Below are positions 8,654 to 16,927 of a stretch of DNA of 55,284 bases, in pieces. Numbering within the stretch: position 1 is the stretch's first letter; every line of letters begins with the position of its first letter. The notes below the pieces were generated by a model. The model was not told the DNA's origin. It saw only the letters and a list, made by a program, of their open reading frames with translations, and made no database searches. The stretch comes from Paracoccaceae bacterium (GTDB taxonomy: Bacteria; Pseudomonadota; Alphaproteobacteria; Rhodobacterales; Rhodobacteraceae). The translations under genes were made by a program, and so were the position numbers. The stretch covers positions 1 to 55,284 of the forward strand of contig CACAPQ010000015.1 in assembly GCA_902534325.1 (NCBI GenBank), written 5' to 3'.

Positions 8654-8794
8654 ATGACAGTCCAAGATCGTGAAACAACGGTATAAGAAGATATTCACCT
8701 GGTCGCTGGCTGTTGACCCTTCTTGTGTTGTGAATTCAGAACATTCTATTCTGCTTTTACAAAAATGGATGAAAGAAACTGTGGAGAAAAACTT

Positions 8795-9178
8795 ATGAGC
8801 ACATTTAACGAAGATTTATTTCTTAAAGGGATAGAACAACGCAAATCCACTCTTGGAGAAGGCTACGTTGAAAAAAACCTCGCTGCTGCAGATGACTTTA
8901 CTCGCCCTTTTCAGGAGGCCATGACTGCGTGGTGTTGGGGCTTTGGGTGGGGCGATGAGGTGATACCTGCAAAAACTCGCAGTATGATGAACCTCTCCAT
9001 GATTGGGGCACTAGGAAAAATGCACGAATGGGAAATCCATTGCAAAGGCGCTCTCAATAATGGCGTCTCAAAGGAAGAAATTCGCGCCATTATTCATGTA
9101 ATAGGTATTTATTGCGGTGTGCCTCAAGCACTAGAGTGTTTTAGAGTGGCTAAACGGGTCATAGATCAAAATGATTGA
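8795..9178 (+). CDS. Carboxymuconolactone decarboxylase (CMD)-like family protein
   Basis: 127 residues from the ATG following GTGGAGAAAAACTT; a longer in-frame start at 8723 has no good ribosome site. The helical CMD/AhpD-like core is visible: MMNLSMIGALGKMHEWEIHCKG, then GVSKEEIRAIIHVIGIYCGVPQALECFR. The family's EWExH element is present, but the CxxC pair of AhpD is absent, so a peroxidase role is unlikely. It stands alone about 270 bases after the ligase gene and may belong to the catabolic unit. The reaction is unknown. Confidence 0.75.
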   Translation: MSTFNEDLFLKGIEQRKSTLGEGYVEKNLAAADDFTRPFQEAMTAWCWGFGWGDEVIPAKTRSMMNLSMIGALGKMHEWEIHCKGALNNGVSKEEIRAIIHVIGIYCGVPQALECFRVAKRVIDQND

Positions 9179-9479
9179 ATACCATTAAATAAGGCAATTA
9201 GACATCATCTGTCTGGCTCTTTATCCGGCTGAAAATTAAATAAACTAACGTGATTTCATCTAAATTATTGATTTTATTTGTAATATATGCAGGACAGACC
9301 GCGGACCTATTAATTGCAAATGAGTTACAAAGTGACTTAAAAATTGTAATTAACTAACTTTAAATTATTTTTGAGCACTTTTGATTTCTTTATAAAATAT
9401 TTTATATAAGTTGTTATAACGGTTTGGGTAATTTCTCTGCAATGTGAACAGTCTCTCCTTTATCGAAATGGAGCAAATA
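9179..9479. other. Intergenic region, no gene seen
   Basis: About 300 AT-rich bases between the CMD-like gene and glxB. A short stem (AGACA/TGTCT) is near 9200, too weak to call a terminator. The region presumably holds the glx promoter. No conserved motif was recognised. Confidence 0.5.
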
Positions 9480-10376
9480 ATGTGTGGTATAGTAGGATTA
9501 TTTTTGAAGGATGCCAGCTTACAGCCGAGTCTTGGCAGACTTCTTAGCGACATGTTAGTAACTATGACTGATAGAGGACCCGATAGCGCAGGGATCGCAA
9601 TCTACGCTGATGAACATGCAGGTAGGTCAAAATTCACCATTCAATCTGAAAATGCTGAAAGAGATTTTCAAGATTTACCAAATTTTCTAAGCAAGCATCT
9701 TGATCGCATTTTGGACTTTCGAGTCAACGATACGCATGCAGTAGTCACTTTAGATCAAAATGTGGAAAATAAATTCTCCGAGGTCCTGACGGCTTTCAAT
9801 CCTGAAATAAGAATTATGAGCCATGGTTCATCACTAGAAATTTACAAAGAAGTTGGTTTGCCTGAGCAAGTTACTCAAAGGTTCCATATCACGCAAATGT
9901 CCGGACGGCATGGAATTGGCCACACTCGCATGGCAACAGAATCTGCTGTTACAACTTTGGGAGCGCATCCCTTTAACACAGGCGTAGATCAATGTCTGGT
10001 GCATAATGGATCGCTCTCCAACCATAACTCTTTACGCCGCAAACTGAGGAGAGAAGGAATTCTTATAGAGACAGAAAATGATACTGAGGTAGGAGCTGCT
10101 TATTTAACTTGGAAAATTAAAAACGGTGCAAGTTTAGGTGAAGCACTTGAAAGCTCTTTAAAGGATTTAGATGGATTTTTTACTTTTGTAGTTGGAACTG
10201 AGAATGGATTTGGGGTTGTTCGGGATCAGATCGCATGTAAACCAGCGGTTATGGCCGAAACCGATCAGTATGTTGCGTTTGGAAGTGAGTATCAGGCATT
10301 GGTAGATTTACCAAAAATCGAAAGTGCCCATGTTTGGGAGCCGGAGCCTGCAACAGTATATTTTTGGAAACACTAA
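9480..10376 (+). CDS. glxB: Class II glutamine amidotransferase domain protein, GlxB type
   Basis: 298 residues. The start is the ATG at 9480 because it gives Met-Cys-Gly-Ile-Val, exposing the nucleophilic Cys2 of class II amidotransferases after Met removal. GGAG lies just upstream. GIGHTRMATES and the glutamine-binding HNGSLSNH are present. Such stand-alone domains supply ammonia to glutamate-synthase-like complexes. It forms an operon with the GlxC and GlxD genes (1-base and 11-base gaps) and glnT. The same three-subunit arrangement occurs in N-methylglutamate synthase (MgsABC), so methylamine use is an alternative. No gmaS-type gene or mgdABCD is seen here. Confidence 0.85.
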   Translation: MCGIVGLFLKDASLQPSLGRLLSDMLVTMTDRGPDSAGIAIYADEHAGRSKFTIQSENAERDFQDLPNFLSKHLDRILDFRVNDTHAVVTLDQNVENKFSEVLTAFNPEIRIMSHGSSLEIYKEVGLPEQVTQRFHITQMSGRHGIGHTRMATESAVTTLGAHPFNTGVDQCLVHNGSLSNHNSLRRKLRREGILIETENDTEVGAAYLTWKIKNGASLGEALESSLKDLDGFFTFVVGTENGFGVVRDQIACKPAVMAETDQYVAFGSEYQALVDLPKIESAHVWEPEPATVYFWKH

Positions 10377-10377
10377 A

Positions 10378-11061
10378 ATGTTACAATTTGATTTAAAAAA
10401 ATGCGGTCTTAGAAGTCTAAATAGTGCTTTACAGGAACAGAAAGAGGAAACTAACCAAACATCATGGGAGGTCATTAATCCAAAGGGTAGCCATTCAATT
10501 GCTGTTGGAATAGATGCACCGATCGAAGTAAACATCAAGGGCTCTACGGGCTACTACTGCGGTGGAATGAACCAGCAGGCAAACATAACTGTGAAAGGTT
10601 CAGTGGGTCCTGGTGTGGCCGAAAATATGATGAGTGGCAAAGTTGTAATTGAGGGTGATGCCAGCCAATATGCTGGAGCTACTGGTCAAGGAGGTCTACT
10701 AGTCATAAAGGGAAATGCCTCTTCTCGTTGTGGAATTTCAATGAAAGGCATAAATATCGTAGTCCATGGAAATATTGGGCACATGTCTGCGTTCATGGCT
10801 CAATCAGGTAATCTTATTGTTTGCGGTGATGCTGGAGATGCTTTAGGCGATAGCCTTTACGAAGCAAAATTATTTATTCGAGGAAGTGTTAAAAGTTTGG
10901 GAACTGATTGTGAACAGAAAGAAATGCGTCCCGAACACATGGAGCTACTCAAACAATTACTCTCGGAAGCCGAATGCGATGCAAAGCCCGAAGAATTTAA
11001 AAGATATGGATCAGCAAGAAAATTGTATAATTTTAACATTGATAATTCAGATGCATACTGA
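10378..11061 (+). CDS. glxC: GXGXG-motif glutamate synthase-like subunit, GlxC type
   Basis: 227 residues starting at the ATG one base after the glxB stop. The protein resembles the C-terminal right-handed beta-helix of glutamate synthase alpha subunits. It has regularly spaced Gly-rich turns such as GPGVAENMMSGKVVIEGDAS, GATGQGGLLVIKGNASSRCG and AQSGNLIVCGDAGDALGDS. This domain has a structural role between the amidotransferase and synthase parts. An upstream start at 10324 would overlap glxB and is rejected. Confidence 0.85.
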   Translation: MLQFDLKKCGLRSLNSALQEQKEETNQTSWEVINPKGSHSIAVGIDAPIEVNIKGSTGYYCGGMNQQANITVKGSVGPGVAENMMSGKVVIEGDASQYAGATGQGGLLVIKGNASSRCGISMKGINIVVHGNIGHMSAFMAQSGNLIVCGDAGDALGDSLYEAKLFIRGSVKSLGTDCEQKEMRPEHMELLKQLLSEAECDAKPEEFKRYGSARKLYNFNIDNSDAY

Positions 11062-11072
11062 GGATAGATTTA

Positions 11073-12419
11073 ATGGATAAGAGGAAAAAGTCGATTATAC
11101 CGCTTACAACTCCAAGATACTCAGCGACATTTTCAAACGACGTCAACAGTGATATACGCCGTGCCGCAGCTACAGGAATATATGACATCAGAGGTGGTGG
11201 AGCAAAAAGAAAACTTCCAACGTTTGATGATTTATTATTTCTCGGTGCCTCTATTTCGAGATACCCATTGGAGGGATATCGAGAAAAATGCGAAACGAAT
11301 GTAAAAATTGGAACGCGTTATGCTAAAAATCCTATCGAATTAGATATCCCAATTACAATAGCTGGTATGAGTTTTGGCGCCCTTTCTGGACCTGCAAAAG
11401 AGGCTCTAGGTAGAGGAGCTTCTGCTGCAGGAACGTCAACAACGACAGGCGATGGTGGTATGACCCCCGAAGAACGAGAACACTCTACAAAACTGGTTTA
11501 TCAATATCTTCCATCGCGTTACGGAATGAACCCAGACGACCTTCGAAAGGCTGATGCTATTGAAATAGTAATTGGTCAAGGAGCAAAACCCGGCGGAGGT
11601 GGCATGCTATTAGGTCAAAAAATTTCAGATCGCGTTGCACAAATGAGAAATCTTCCGACTGGAATAGATCAACGTTCAGCTTGTAGACATCCTGATTGGA
11701 CTGGACCTGATGATCTTGAAATAAAAATACAAGAGCTCCGAGAAATTACTGCATGGAAAGTTCCAGTTTACGTTAAATTGGCTGGTGCGCGTCCTTATTA
11801 TGATACAACATTAGCTGTCAAAGCCGGGGCAGACGCTATTGTATTGGACGGAATGCAAGGTGGAACCGCCGCCACACAAGACGTTTTTATAGAGCATGTA
11901 GGACAACCAACTCTGGCAATAGTTCGCCCAGCTGTAAAAGCTCTCGAAGACTTGGGAATGCACCGGAAAGTTCAACTAATTCTGTCAGGAGGTATTCGCA
12001 ATGGTGCCGATGTAGCAAAAGCAATAGCTCTTGGTGCAGATGCAGTAGCAATTGGCTCTGCAGCCTTAGTTGCATTAGGAGATAATGATCCAATTTATGA
12101 AGAAGAGTACAATAAACTCGGAACAACGGCCGGAGCTTATGACGATTGGCATGAAGGTATGGACCCTGCAGGAATTACGACACAGGACCCTGAATTGATA
12201 AAGCGATTTGATCCAAAGGAAGGAGGCCGCCGATTGATGAATTATTTGAAGGTGATGACTTTGGAAGCTCAAACAATAGCCAGGGCCTGCGGAAAAAATC
12301 ATTTACATAATTTGGAGCCCGAGGATTTAGTCGCTCTAACAATGGAGGCTGCTGCTATGGCTCAAGTACCTCTTGCCGGAACTAGTTGGTACCCTGGTAA
12401 ACCTGGTACATCTTATTAA
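11073..12419 (+). CDS. glxD: FMN-binding glutamate synthase-like subunit, GlxD type
   Basis: 448 residues matching the central/FMN part of glutamate synthase. PITIAGMSFGALSGPAKEALGRGA, GQGAKPGGGGMLLGQKI and LDGMQGGTAATQDVFIEHVG contact the FMN and the iron-sulfur region, and LILSGGIRNGADVAKAIALGADAVAIG closes the barrel. It completes a split glutamate synthase (GlxB amidotransferase, GlxC helix, GlxD synthase). The substrate may be 2-oxoglutarate or another keto acid. An N-methylglutamate synthase role remains possible. Confidence 0.85.
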   Translation: MDKRKKSIIPLTTPRYSATFSNDVNSDIRRAAATGIYDIRGGGAKRKLPTFDDLLFLGASISRYPLEGYREKCETNVKIGTRYAKNPIELDIPITIAGMSFGALSGPAKEALGRGASAAGTSTTTGDGGMTPEEREHSTKLVYQYLPSRYGMNPDDLRKADAIEIVIGQGAKPGGGGMLLGQKISDRVAQMRNLPTGIDQRSACRHPDWTGPDDLEIKIQELREITAWKVPVYVKLAGARPYYDTTLAVKAGADAIVLDGMQGGTAATQDVFIEHVGQPTLAIVRPAVKALEDLGMHRKVQLILSGGIRNGADVAKAIALGADAVAIGSAALVALGDNDPIYEEEYNKLGTTAGAYDDWHEGMDPAGITTQDPELIKRFDPKEGGRRLMNYLKVMTLEAQTIARACGKNHLHNLEPEDLVALTMEAAAMAQVPLAGTSWYPGKPGTSY

Positions 12420-12470
12420 AGCAAACTAAATATTGTTATACCATTATATTTAAGAGATTGGGAGAGGATC

Positions 12471-13805
12471 ATGATTAAAGACTTAGCCGTATTTGCCAAA
12501 AAGACAGGTGTAAAATATTTTATGATATCGTACACTGATTTGTTCGGGGTTCAACGAGCTAAGCTGGTACCGACACAAGCCATTGCTGATATGCAAGTCG
12601 AAGGTGCTGGTTTTGCAGGTTTTGCAACCTGGCTTGATTTTACTCCTGCGCATCCCGATATGCTGGCAGTTCCAGATCCAAGCAGCGTTATGCAACTTCC
12701 TTGGAAGCCCGAAGTGGCTTGGGTAGCAGCAAATTGTGTAATGGAAGGTGAAGACGTTGCTCAGGCTCCGCGAAATTTGTTGCGCCGCCTCATTGATGAC
12801 GCCGGCGCGGAAGGTATGCATGTTAAGACAGGTATCGAAGCAGAGTTTTTCTTATTGTCGCCAGATGGATCACAAATCTCTGACGAATACGATACTGCAG
12901 CCAAGCCATGCTACGATCAGCAGGCAGTTATGCGCCGCTATGACGTAATAAAAGAAATTTGTGATTATATGCTTGAGATGGGCTGGGGTCCATATCAAAA
13001 TGACCACGAAGATGCTAACGGTCAATTTGAAATGAATTGGGAATTTGATGATGCATTAGCTACAGCAGACAAACACAGCTTTTTCAAATTTATGACAAAA
13101 TCTGTTGCCGAAAAACATGGATTTCGTGCTACATTTATGCCCAAACCGGTTGAAGGGTTAACCGGTAATGGGTGTCATGCTCATATCTCGGTATGGGATG
13201 CTCCTGGTTCTCAAGCAAAGAAAAATATGTTCGCAACTACACCCAGTTCCGAAACCCAAACTTCAGAACTTGGATTATCAGAAAAAGGACGATATTTCCT
13301 TGGCGGCTTAATGACTCACGCTCCTGCTTTAACAGCAGTTACCAACCCAACAGTTAATAGTTATAAACGACTAAATGCTCCAAGAACTTTGTCAGGAGCA
13401 ACATGGGCACCGAACACGGTCACATGGACTGGTAATAACAGAACTCATATGGTCCGAATACCAGGACCTGGTCGCTTTGAGTTAAGGTTAGCAGATGGTG
13501 CAACAAATCCCTATCTTTTGCAGGCAGTAATAATTGCTGCTGGCTTATCCGGTGTAAGGTCCAAAGCTGATCCCGGCAAACGTTATGATATAGATATGTA
13601 CGCTAAGGGACATACAGTTAGAGGAGCCACAAGATTACCATTAAATATGCTAGATGCACTTCGTGCTTATGATAAGGACAAGGTCCTTAAAGATGCTATG
13701 GGTAAAGAGTTTTCCAATGCTTACTTGAAACTTAAGATGGAAGAATGGAACTCGTTTATTTCGCATTTTTCATCCTGGGAAAAGGAAAATACCCTAGATA
13801 TCTAG
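12471..13805 (+). CDS. glnT: Type III glutamate-ammonia ligase, GlnT type
   Basis: 444 residues with glutamine-synthetase beta-Grasp and catalytic domains. Metal/substrate motifs are EAEFFLLSPDG, NDHEDANGQFEMNWEF, GNGCHAHISVW and NNRTHMVRIPGPGRFELRL. The N-terminus KKTGVKYFMISYTDLFG and the C-terminal SSWEKENTLDI match what is remembered of rhizobial/rhodobacterial GlnT better than the methylamine enzyme GmaS, which differs in both places. AGAG precedes the ATG. The glxBCD-glnT order suggests a combined ammonia-assimilation module. Confidence 0.85.
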   Translation: MIKDLAVFAKKTGVKYFMISYTDLFGVQRAKLVPTQAIADMQVEGAGFAGFATWLDFTPAHPDMLAVPDPSSVMQLPWKPEVAWVAANCVMEGEDVAQAPRNLLRRLIDDAGAEGMHVKTGIEAEFFLLSPDGSQISDEYDTAAKPCYDQQAVMRRYDVIKEICDYMLEMGWGPYQNDHEDANGQFEMNWEFDDALATADKHSFFKFMTKSVAEKHGFRATFMPKPVEGLTGNGCHAHISVWDAPGSQAKKNMFATTPSSETQTSELGLSEKGRYFLGGLMTHAPALTAVTNPTVNSYKRLNAPRTLSGATWAPNTVTWTGNNRTHMVRIPGPGRFELRLADGATNPYLLQAVIIAAGLSGVRSKADPGKRYDIDMYAKGHTVRGATRLPLNMLDALRAYDKDKVLKDAMGKEFSNAYLKLKMEEWNSFISHFSSWEKENTLDI

Positions 13806-13844
13806 TGTCGCAGAATTGTAAAAAGCACAGGAGCCTGAGAATAG

Positions 13845-15518
13845 TTGCCACAGACTAAAGGTATATTAAACGGCATTCGCGTCCTAGACCTTAGCCGCAT
13901 GCTATCTGGGCCCTATTGCACCATGATGTTGTCCGATCACGGCGCTGAAGTGATCAAAATTGAAAGCGGAACGGGCGATAGCAGCCGGCTGAATGGACCG
14001 TTTCGCAAAGATGATCCGAAACAAGACTGGGCCGGATATTTTGTCAGCCTAAACCGGTCCAAAAAAAGCGTCGAAATTAATCTAAAATCAAAAGAGGGCA
14101 AGGATGCGTTTCTATCCCTTGTCACATCTGCGGATGTTGTCGTGGAAAACTTTCGCCCCGGGGTGATGGAACGCCTTGGACTATCCTTCGAGACATTGTC
14201 CGAGTTGAACCCCCGTCTGGTTTATGCGGCCATTCGGGGCTTTGGCGATCCAAGGTCTGGCAAAAGCCCATATTCAGATTGGCCCTCTTATGACGTGGTT
14301 GCGCAGGCTATGGGGGGGGTTATGTCGCTGACCGGGCCGGATGCAGAAAACTTTACAAAAGTCGGGCCGGGCATTGGCGATATTTTTTCCGGCATGATGA
14401 TGGCATTTGGTATTATGGCAGCACTTCGGCTTGCCGAGGCCACAGGTGAGGGACAATTTGTAGATGTCGCTATGTATGATGCCGTGCTCAGCCTGTGTGA
14501 ACGTGCGGTTTACTTAAATGATTTTAATGGCACAACGCCAGGGCCCGAAGGAAACAATCACCCGTTTCTTGCGCCGTTCGGACTATTTAAGGCGAAAGAC
14601 GGCGCCGTTGCTATCGGCGTTGTAGAAGATAAGTTCTGGCAAATATTGGCCGATGCCATGGGCGGAGTTACGCTTTGCAGCAATGCAAAATTTGCAACCC
14701 GCTTGGCGCGCGCAGAGCATAAGGATGCGCTCAACTCTTTAGTTGAAACATGGACCAAAGGTCACACCAAGGCCGAGCTTTCCACCATTCTTGGTGGCAA
14801 AATTCCCTTCGGGCCGTTGAATTCAATCACAGACATTGTGGATGATCCCCACGTTTTGGAAAGAAGTATGCTTGCACAGGTGTCCAATCCTGATAGCCCA
14901 AAGGCCCCGTGGACCGTAGCATCAAACCCTTTACGGTTTTCAGCCTCTAAGTCGCCGCCGCTTAGATCACCTCCTCGGCTTGGCCAGCATAACGCGCAAT
15001 ACTTAAGCCCTGATCCTGAAAAAGCGGTGCGCAAATTTGATCCACGCAACTTGCGCAGTGCATTTGGGAAATTTGCCACCGGCGTTACCATCGTCACCAC
15101 CTGCCAGTCCGATGGAGCACCCCGAGGCATTACCGCAAATTCTTTTACCTCTGTTTCGCTCGATCCTCCGATTCTACTCATCTGCATTGCTAAGTCGGCC
15201 TTAAGCAAAAGCGTTTTTTCCGAATGTGAACATTTCGGGGTAAATATTCTGCGCAGCACCCAAAAAGATGTCTCAGCGCTTTTTGCCTCAAAATCTGCTG
15301 AAAAATTTGACAAAGCCGACTATGAAAAATCTTTGCAGGGAACGCCAGTTATCAAAGAAAGCCTTGCCAATTTCATTTGCCGAAGACAAAAAAGCGTCGA
15401 TGCCGGTGACCATCTTGTTATTTTTGGGAGGGTGATTGATTTCCGGTCAGACGACGGATCACCTTTGCTATATTTCAACGGAGATTATTGCTCGATTGAC
15501 CAAAACCGTTCGGAATAA
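13845..15518 (+). CDS. Fusion protein: class III (CaiB/BaiF) CoA-transferase + flavin reductase domain
   Basis: 557 residues in one uninterrupted frame from TTG, with AGGAG 11 bases upstream; no ATG fits. Residues 1-385 form a CaiB/BaiF CoA-transferase. GIRVLDLSRMLSGPYCTMMLSDHGAEVIKIE leads, YDAVLSLCE carries the family Asp in VDVAMYDAV, and the domain ends at PPRLGQHNAQYL. After a ~12-residue linker comes an FMN-dependent flavin reductase (residues ~398-557; FGKFATGVTIVTT, GITANSFTSVSLDPPILLICI, HFGVNIL, H-L-V-I-FGRV). The gene is visibly richer in G+C (about 50%) than its neighbours and contains a G8 run inside the transferase part. It could move CoA between quaternary-amine acids and deliver reduced flavin to the luciferase-like monooxygenase at 0.4-1.4 kb. 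Both roles are inferred. Confidence 0.85.
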   Translation: MPQTKGILNGIRVLDLSRMLSGPYCTMMLSDHGAEVIKIESGTGDSSRLNGPFRKDDPKQDWAGYFVSLNRSKKSVEINLKSKEGKDAFLSLVTSADVVVENFRPGVMERLGLSFETLSELNPRLVYAAIRGFGDPRSGKSPYSDWPSYDVVAQAMGGVMSLTGPDAENFTKVGPGIGDIFSGMMMAFGIMAALRLAEATGEGQFVDVAMYDAVLSLCERAVYLNDFNGTTPGPEGNNHPFLAPFGLFKAKDGAVAIGVVEDKFWQILADAMGGVTLCSNAKFATRLARAEHKDALNSLVETWTKGHTKAELSTILGGKIPFGPLNSITDIVDDPHVLERSMLAQVSNPDSPKAPWTVASNPLRFSASKSPPLRSPPRLGQHNAQYLSPDPEKAVRKFDPRNLRSAFGKFATGVTIVTTCQSDGAPRGITANSFTSVSLDPPILLICIAKSALSKSVFSECEHFGVNILRSTQKDVSALFASKSAEKFDKADYEKSLQGTPVIKESLANFICRRQKSVDAGDHLVIFGRVIDFRSDDGSPLLYFNGDYCSIDQNRSE

Positions 15519-15599
15519 GGGTTGTAAGACTATTCTAGTGAAAAGATATTAAAATTAATTCAAATTTGAATGAGAAAACTTGCTTTTCTGTACCTTTAA

Positions 15600-15872
15600 T
15601 TGATTAAAATCTACTTTCTACTGAAGACCGACGATCACTCAAAGGCCTACTTAGTTTATGAACTAAATGGCCTAAACTTCTTCAGCACTGAGAAATCCAG
15701 CATTATTTATCCAGAGATAATTGATCAATTTGATTATCAATTCTGGTGGGAACTCTCTTTTAAATTGTTCCGCTTCTTCCTCCGATACTCTGTATTTGCA
15801 GTGGCCTGGTTCGCTGATGATGGTAGGGACATACACTCAAGCAGTGGCACCCTAGAGTGCATAGACCAATGA
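15600..15872 (+). pseudogene. Degenerate copy of the small membrane-protein gene found at 26818-27045
   Basis: The last ~25 codons of this frame (FAVAWFADDG...LECIDQ, stop) match the end of the 75-residue protein at 26818-27045 (VFVLFIDDSDG...ADCIDQ, stop). The hydrophobic segment just before also fits. The upstream part does not match and the frame opens only with TTG. The stop overlaps the start of a second truncated copy (ATGA), the same overlap as in the intact pair. The best reading is a relic of a duplicated two-gene unit. Confidence 0.5.
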
Positions 15873-15943
15873 GTACTGAAACCGCCATAGAGCCACGCTG
15901 GCTGAAGAACCTGGAGAGTTGGGATATTATCTCCAAAACATAA
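15869..15943 (+). pseudogene. Truncated copy of the 78-residue membrane-protein gene at 26585-26821
   Basis: A 24-codon frame whose first 16 residues, MSTETAIEPRWLKNLE, align with MSSSTETEPRWLSNLE of the gene at 26585-26821. The frame then reaches a stop before the membrane helix. It begins in the stop of the preceding relic, as in the intact pair. A perfect 12-bp hairpin follows. Confidence 0.55.
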
Positions 15944-15954
15944 ACCTAAATAAT

Positions 15955-15987
15955 ATTTATGGTTGGACAGACAGCCCAACCATAAAT
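15955..15987. terminator. Perfect 12-bp stem-loop, probable bidirectional terminator
   Basis: ATTTATGGTTGG (15955-15966) pairs with CCAACCATAAAT (15976-15987) around a 9-base loop. The flanks are A/T-rich. It lies between the relic genes (+) and the ABM-like gene (-), where a shared terminator is expected. Confidence 0.6.
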
Positions 15988-16038
15988 TTCTTAATGTGGT
16001 AACTGGCAAGCACTCTAATTTGATTAAAACTTATTCGA

Positions 16039-16311
16039 TCAATCAAGCTCAACTGCTAGTTCACCGAGCATACCGCCCGTCATAGTCATACCTACCGCCT
16101 TGCTGGCAGCTGCTCTAACGTCATCCACAGCTGCTTCAAGCTGTTCTTTACTGCCCCATACAGTCATGGTTCTAATTGTGTTTTCTCCAGTAACTGTAGC
16201 ACGCATGTTGACTGCGCCGTGCTTTTTCATTTCTGGCCAGAAGCCCTTGGCATTCTCAATAGCGCCAGCAACATCGCCGTCAAATTCCCAATCGGTAAAA
16301 GATACAAACAT
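16039..16311 (-). CDS. Small ABM/dimeric alpha-beta barrel-like protein, paralogue of 29606-29875
   Basis: 90 residues starting MFVSFTDWEFDGD, with a good upstream site (TGGAGGATTAA). Its close relative at 29606-29875 shares FTDW, the FWPEMK/IWPEMK block, G-A-(V/I)-NMR, MT-(V/M)-W and the final E-(L/M)-D. Size, the predicted beta-alpha-beta pattern and the W/H positions suggest a dimeric alpha-beta barrel fold (antibiotic-monooxygenase-like). No catalytic function can be assigned. Confidence 0.75.
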   Translation of the reverse strand: MFVSFTDWEFDGDVAGAIENAKGFWPEMKKHGAVNMRATVTGENTIRTMTVWGSKEQLEAAVDDVRAAASKAVGMTMTGGMLGELAVELD

Positions 16312-16591
16312 TTAATCCTCCATTTATTTGCAATATTATACCATTTGAATTACTTTTTTTTGTCAAAGGTTACCAAACGGAAAGTAGATCCTTTCGTAGT
16401 ATTAAGTCGAAAGGGTTATTACAGTATAGCTTAACTCTCTTAGTTAAACTCCCTCTAAGTCTCACCTCTTATAAAGATAACCTAAGATATAGGGATACCC
16501 CCCTAGCGAGGGCCATGCCACCCCATATAGGTATAGATATATGTAGCTTTACACAGAAGTAGTTTTTAGGAAAGATAGCTGAGAACCCAAA
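16312..16591. other. Intergenic region, no gene seen
   Basis: 280 bases between the ABM-like gene and the end of the 109-residue gene. It contains short C-runs (CCCCCC near 16500; CCACCCC near 16520) and A/T stretches but no convincing frame or hairpin. Confidence 0.4.
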
Positions 16592-16921
16592 CTAAGACTT
16601 CGCATCAATTGGAACTGATGAAGACATTGCCTCACGCTCAAAAGAAAATACGCAAACACCGGAAAATTTTGTAAATTTGAATAAAAAAGCCTGTTTTATA
16701 TCTTCTATAAACTTTGGAATATCTTTTTCAAAAGCATTCATAGCTTTTACATCCTGAAACCTGACACTAATCGACAGATCACCATCTTTCCCAACAGTCA
16801 CGTGCAAACCATGAAAATCAAATACGGATATGCGACTTTTCAAAAGTTCACATAAACTTTGGGCAGCAATTTTGGCCTCAGAAACGTTACTAAATTTCAA
16901 CTGTAGTTGTGACGAGTACAT
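16592..16921 (-). CDS. Hypothetical protein, 109 residues
   Basis: Not recognised. The sequence begins MYSSQLQLKFSNVSEAKIAAQSLCELL, has alternating strand/helix character, no signal peptide and no membrane helix. The protein ends in a Ser-rich tail. It starts 6 bases after the stop of the GAF-domain gene, so the two are probably one operon, and a role linked to that sensor is possible. Confidence 0.6.
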   Translation of the reverse strand: MYSSQLQLKFSNVSEAKIAAQSLCELLKSRISVFDFHGLHVTVGKDGDLSISVRFQDVKAMNAFEKDIPKFIEDIKQAFLFKFTKFSGVCVFSFEREAMSSSVPIDAKS

Positions 16922-16927
16922 TCCAAA

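Noticed and set aside
12471-13805. gmaS (gamma-glutamylmethylamide synthetase) identity for the glutamine-synthetase-like gene
   Set aside because: N-terminal and C-terminal signatures fit GlnT, and no mgd genes accompany it. Kept only as an alternative for the glx genes.
15737-16009. A 90-codon minus-strand frame
   Set aside because: Overlaps the relic genes and hairpin, has no family-like pattern, and the + strand relic similarity explains the DNA better.
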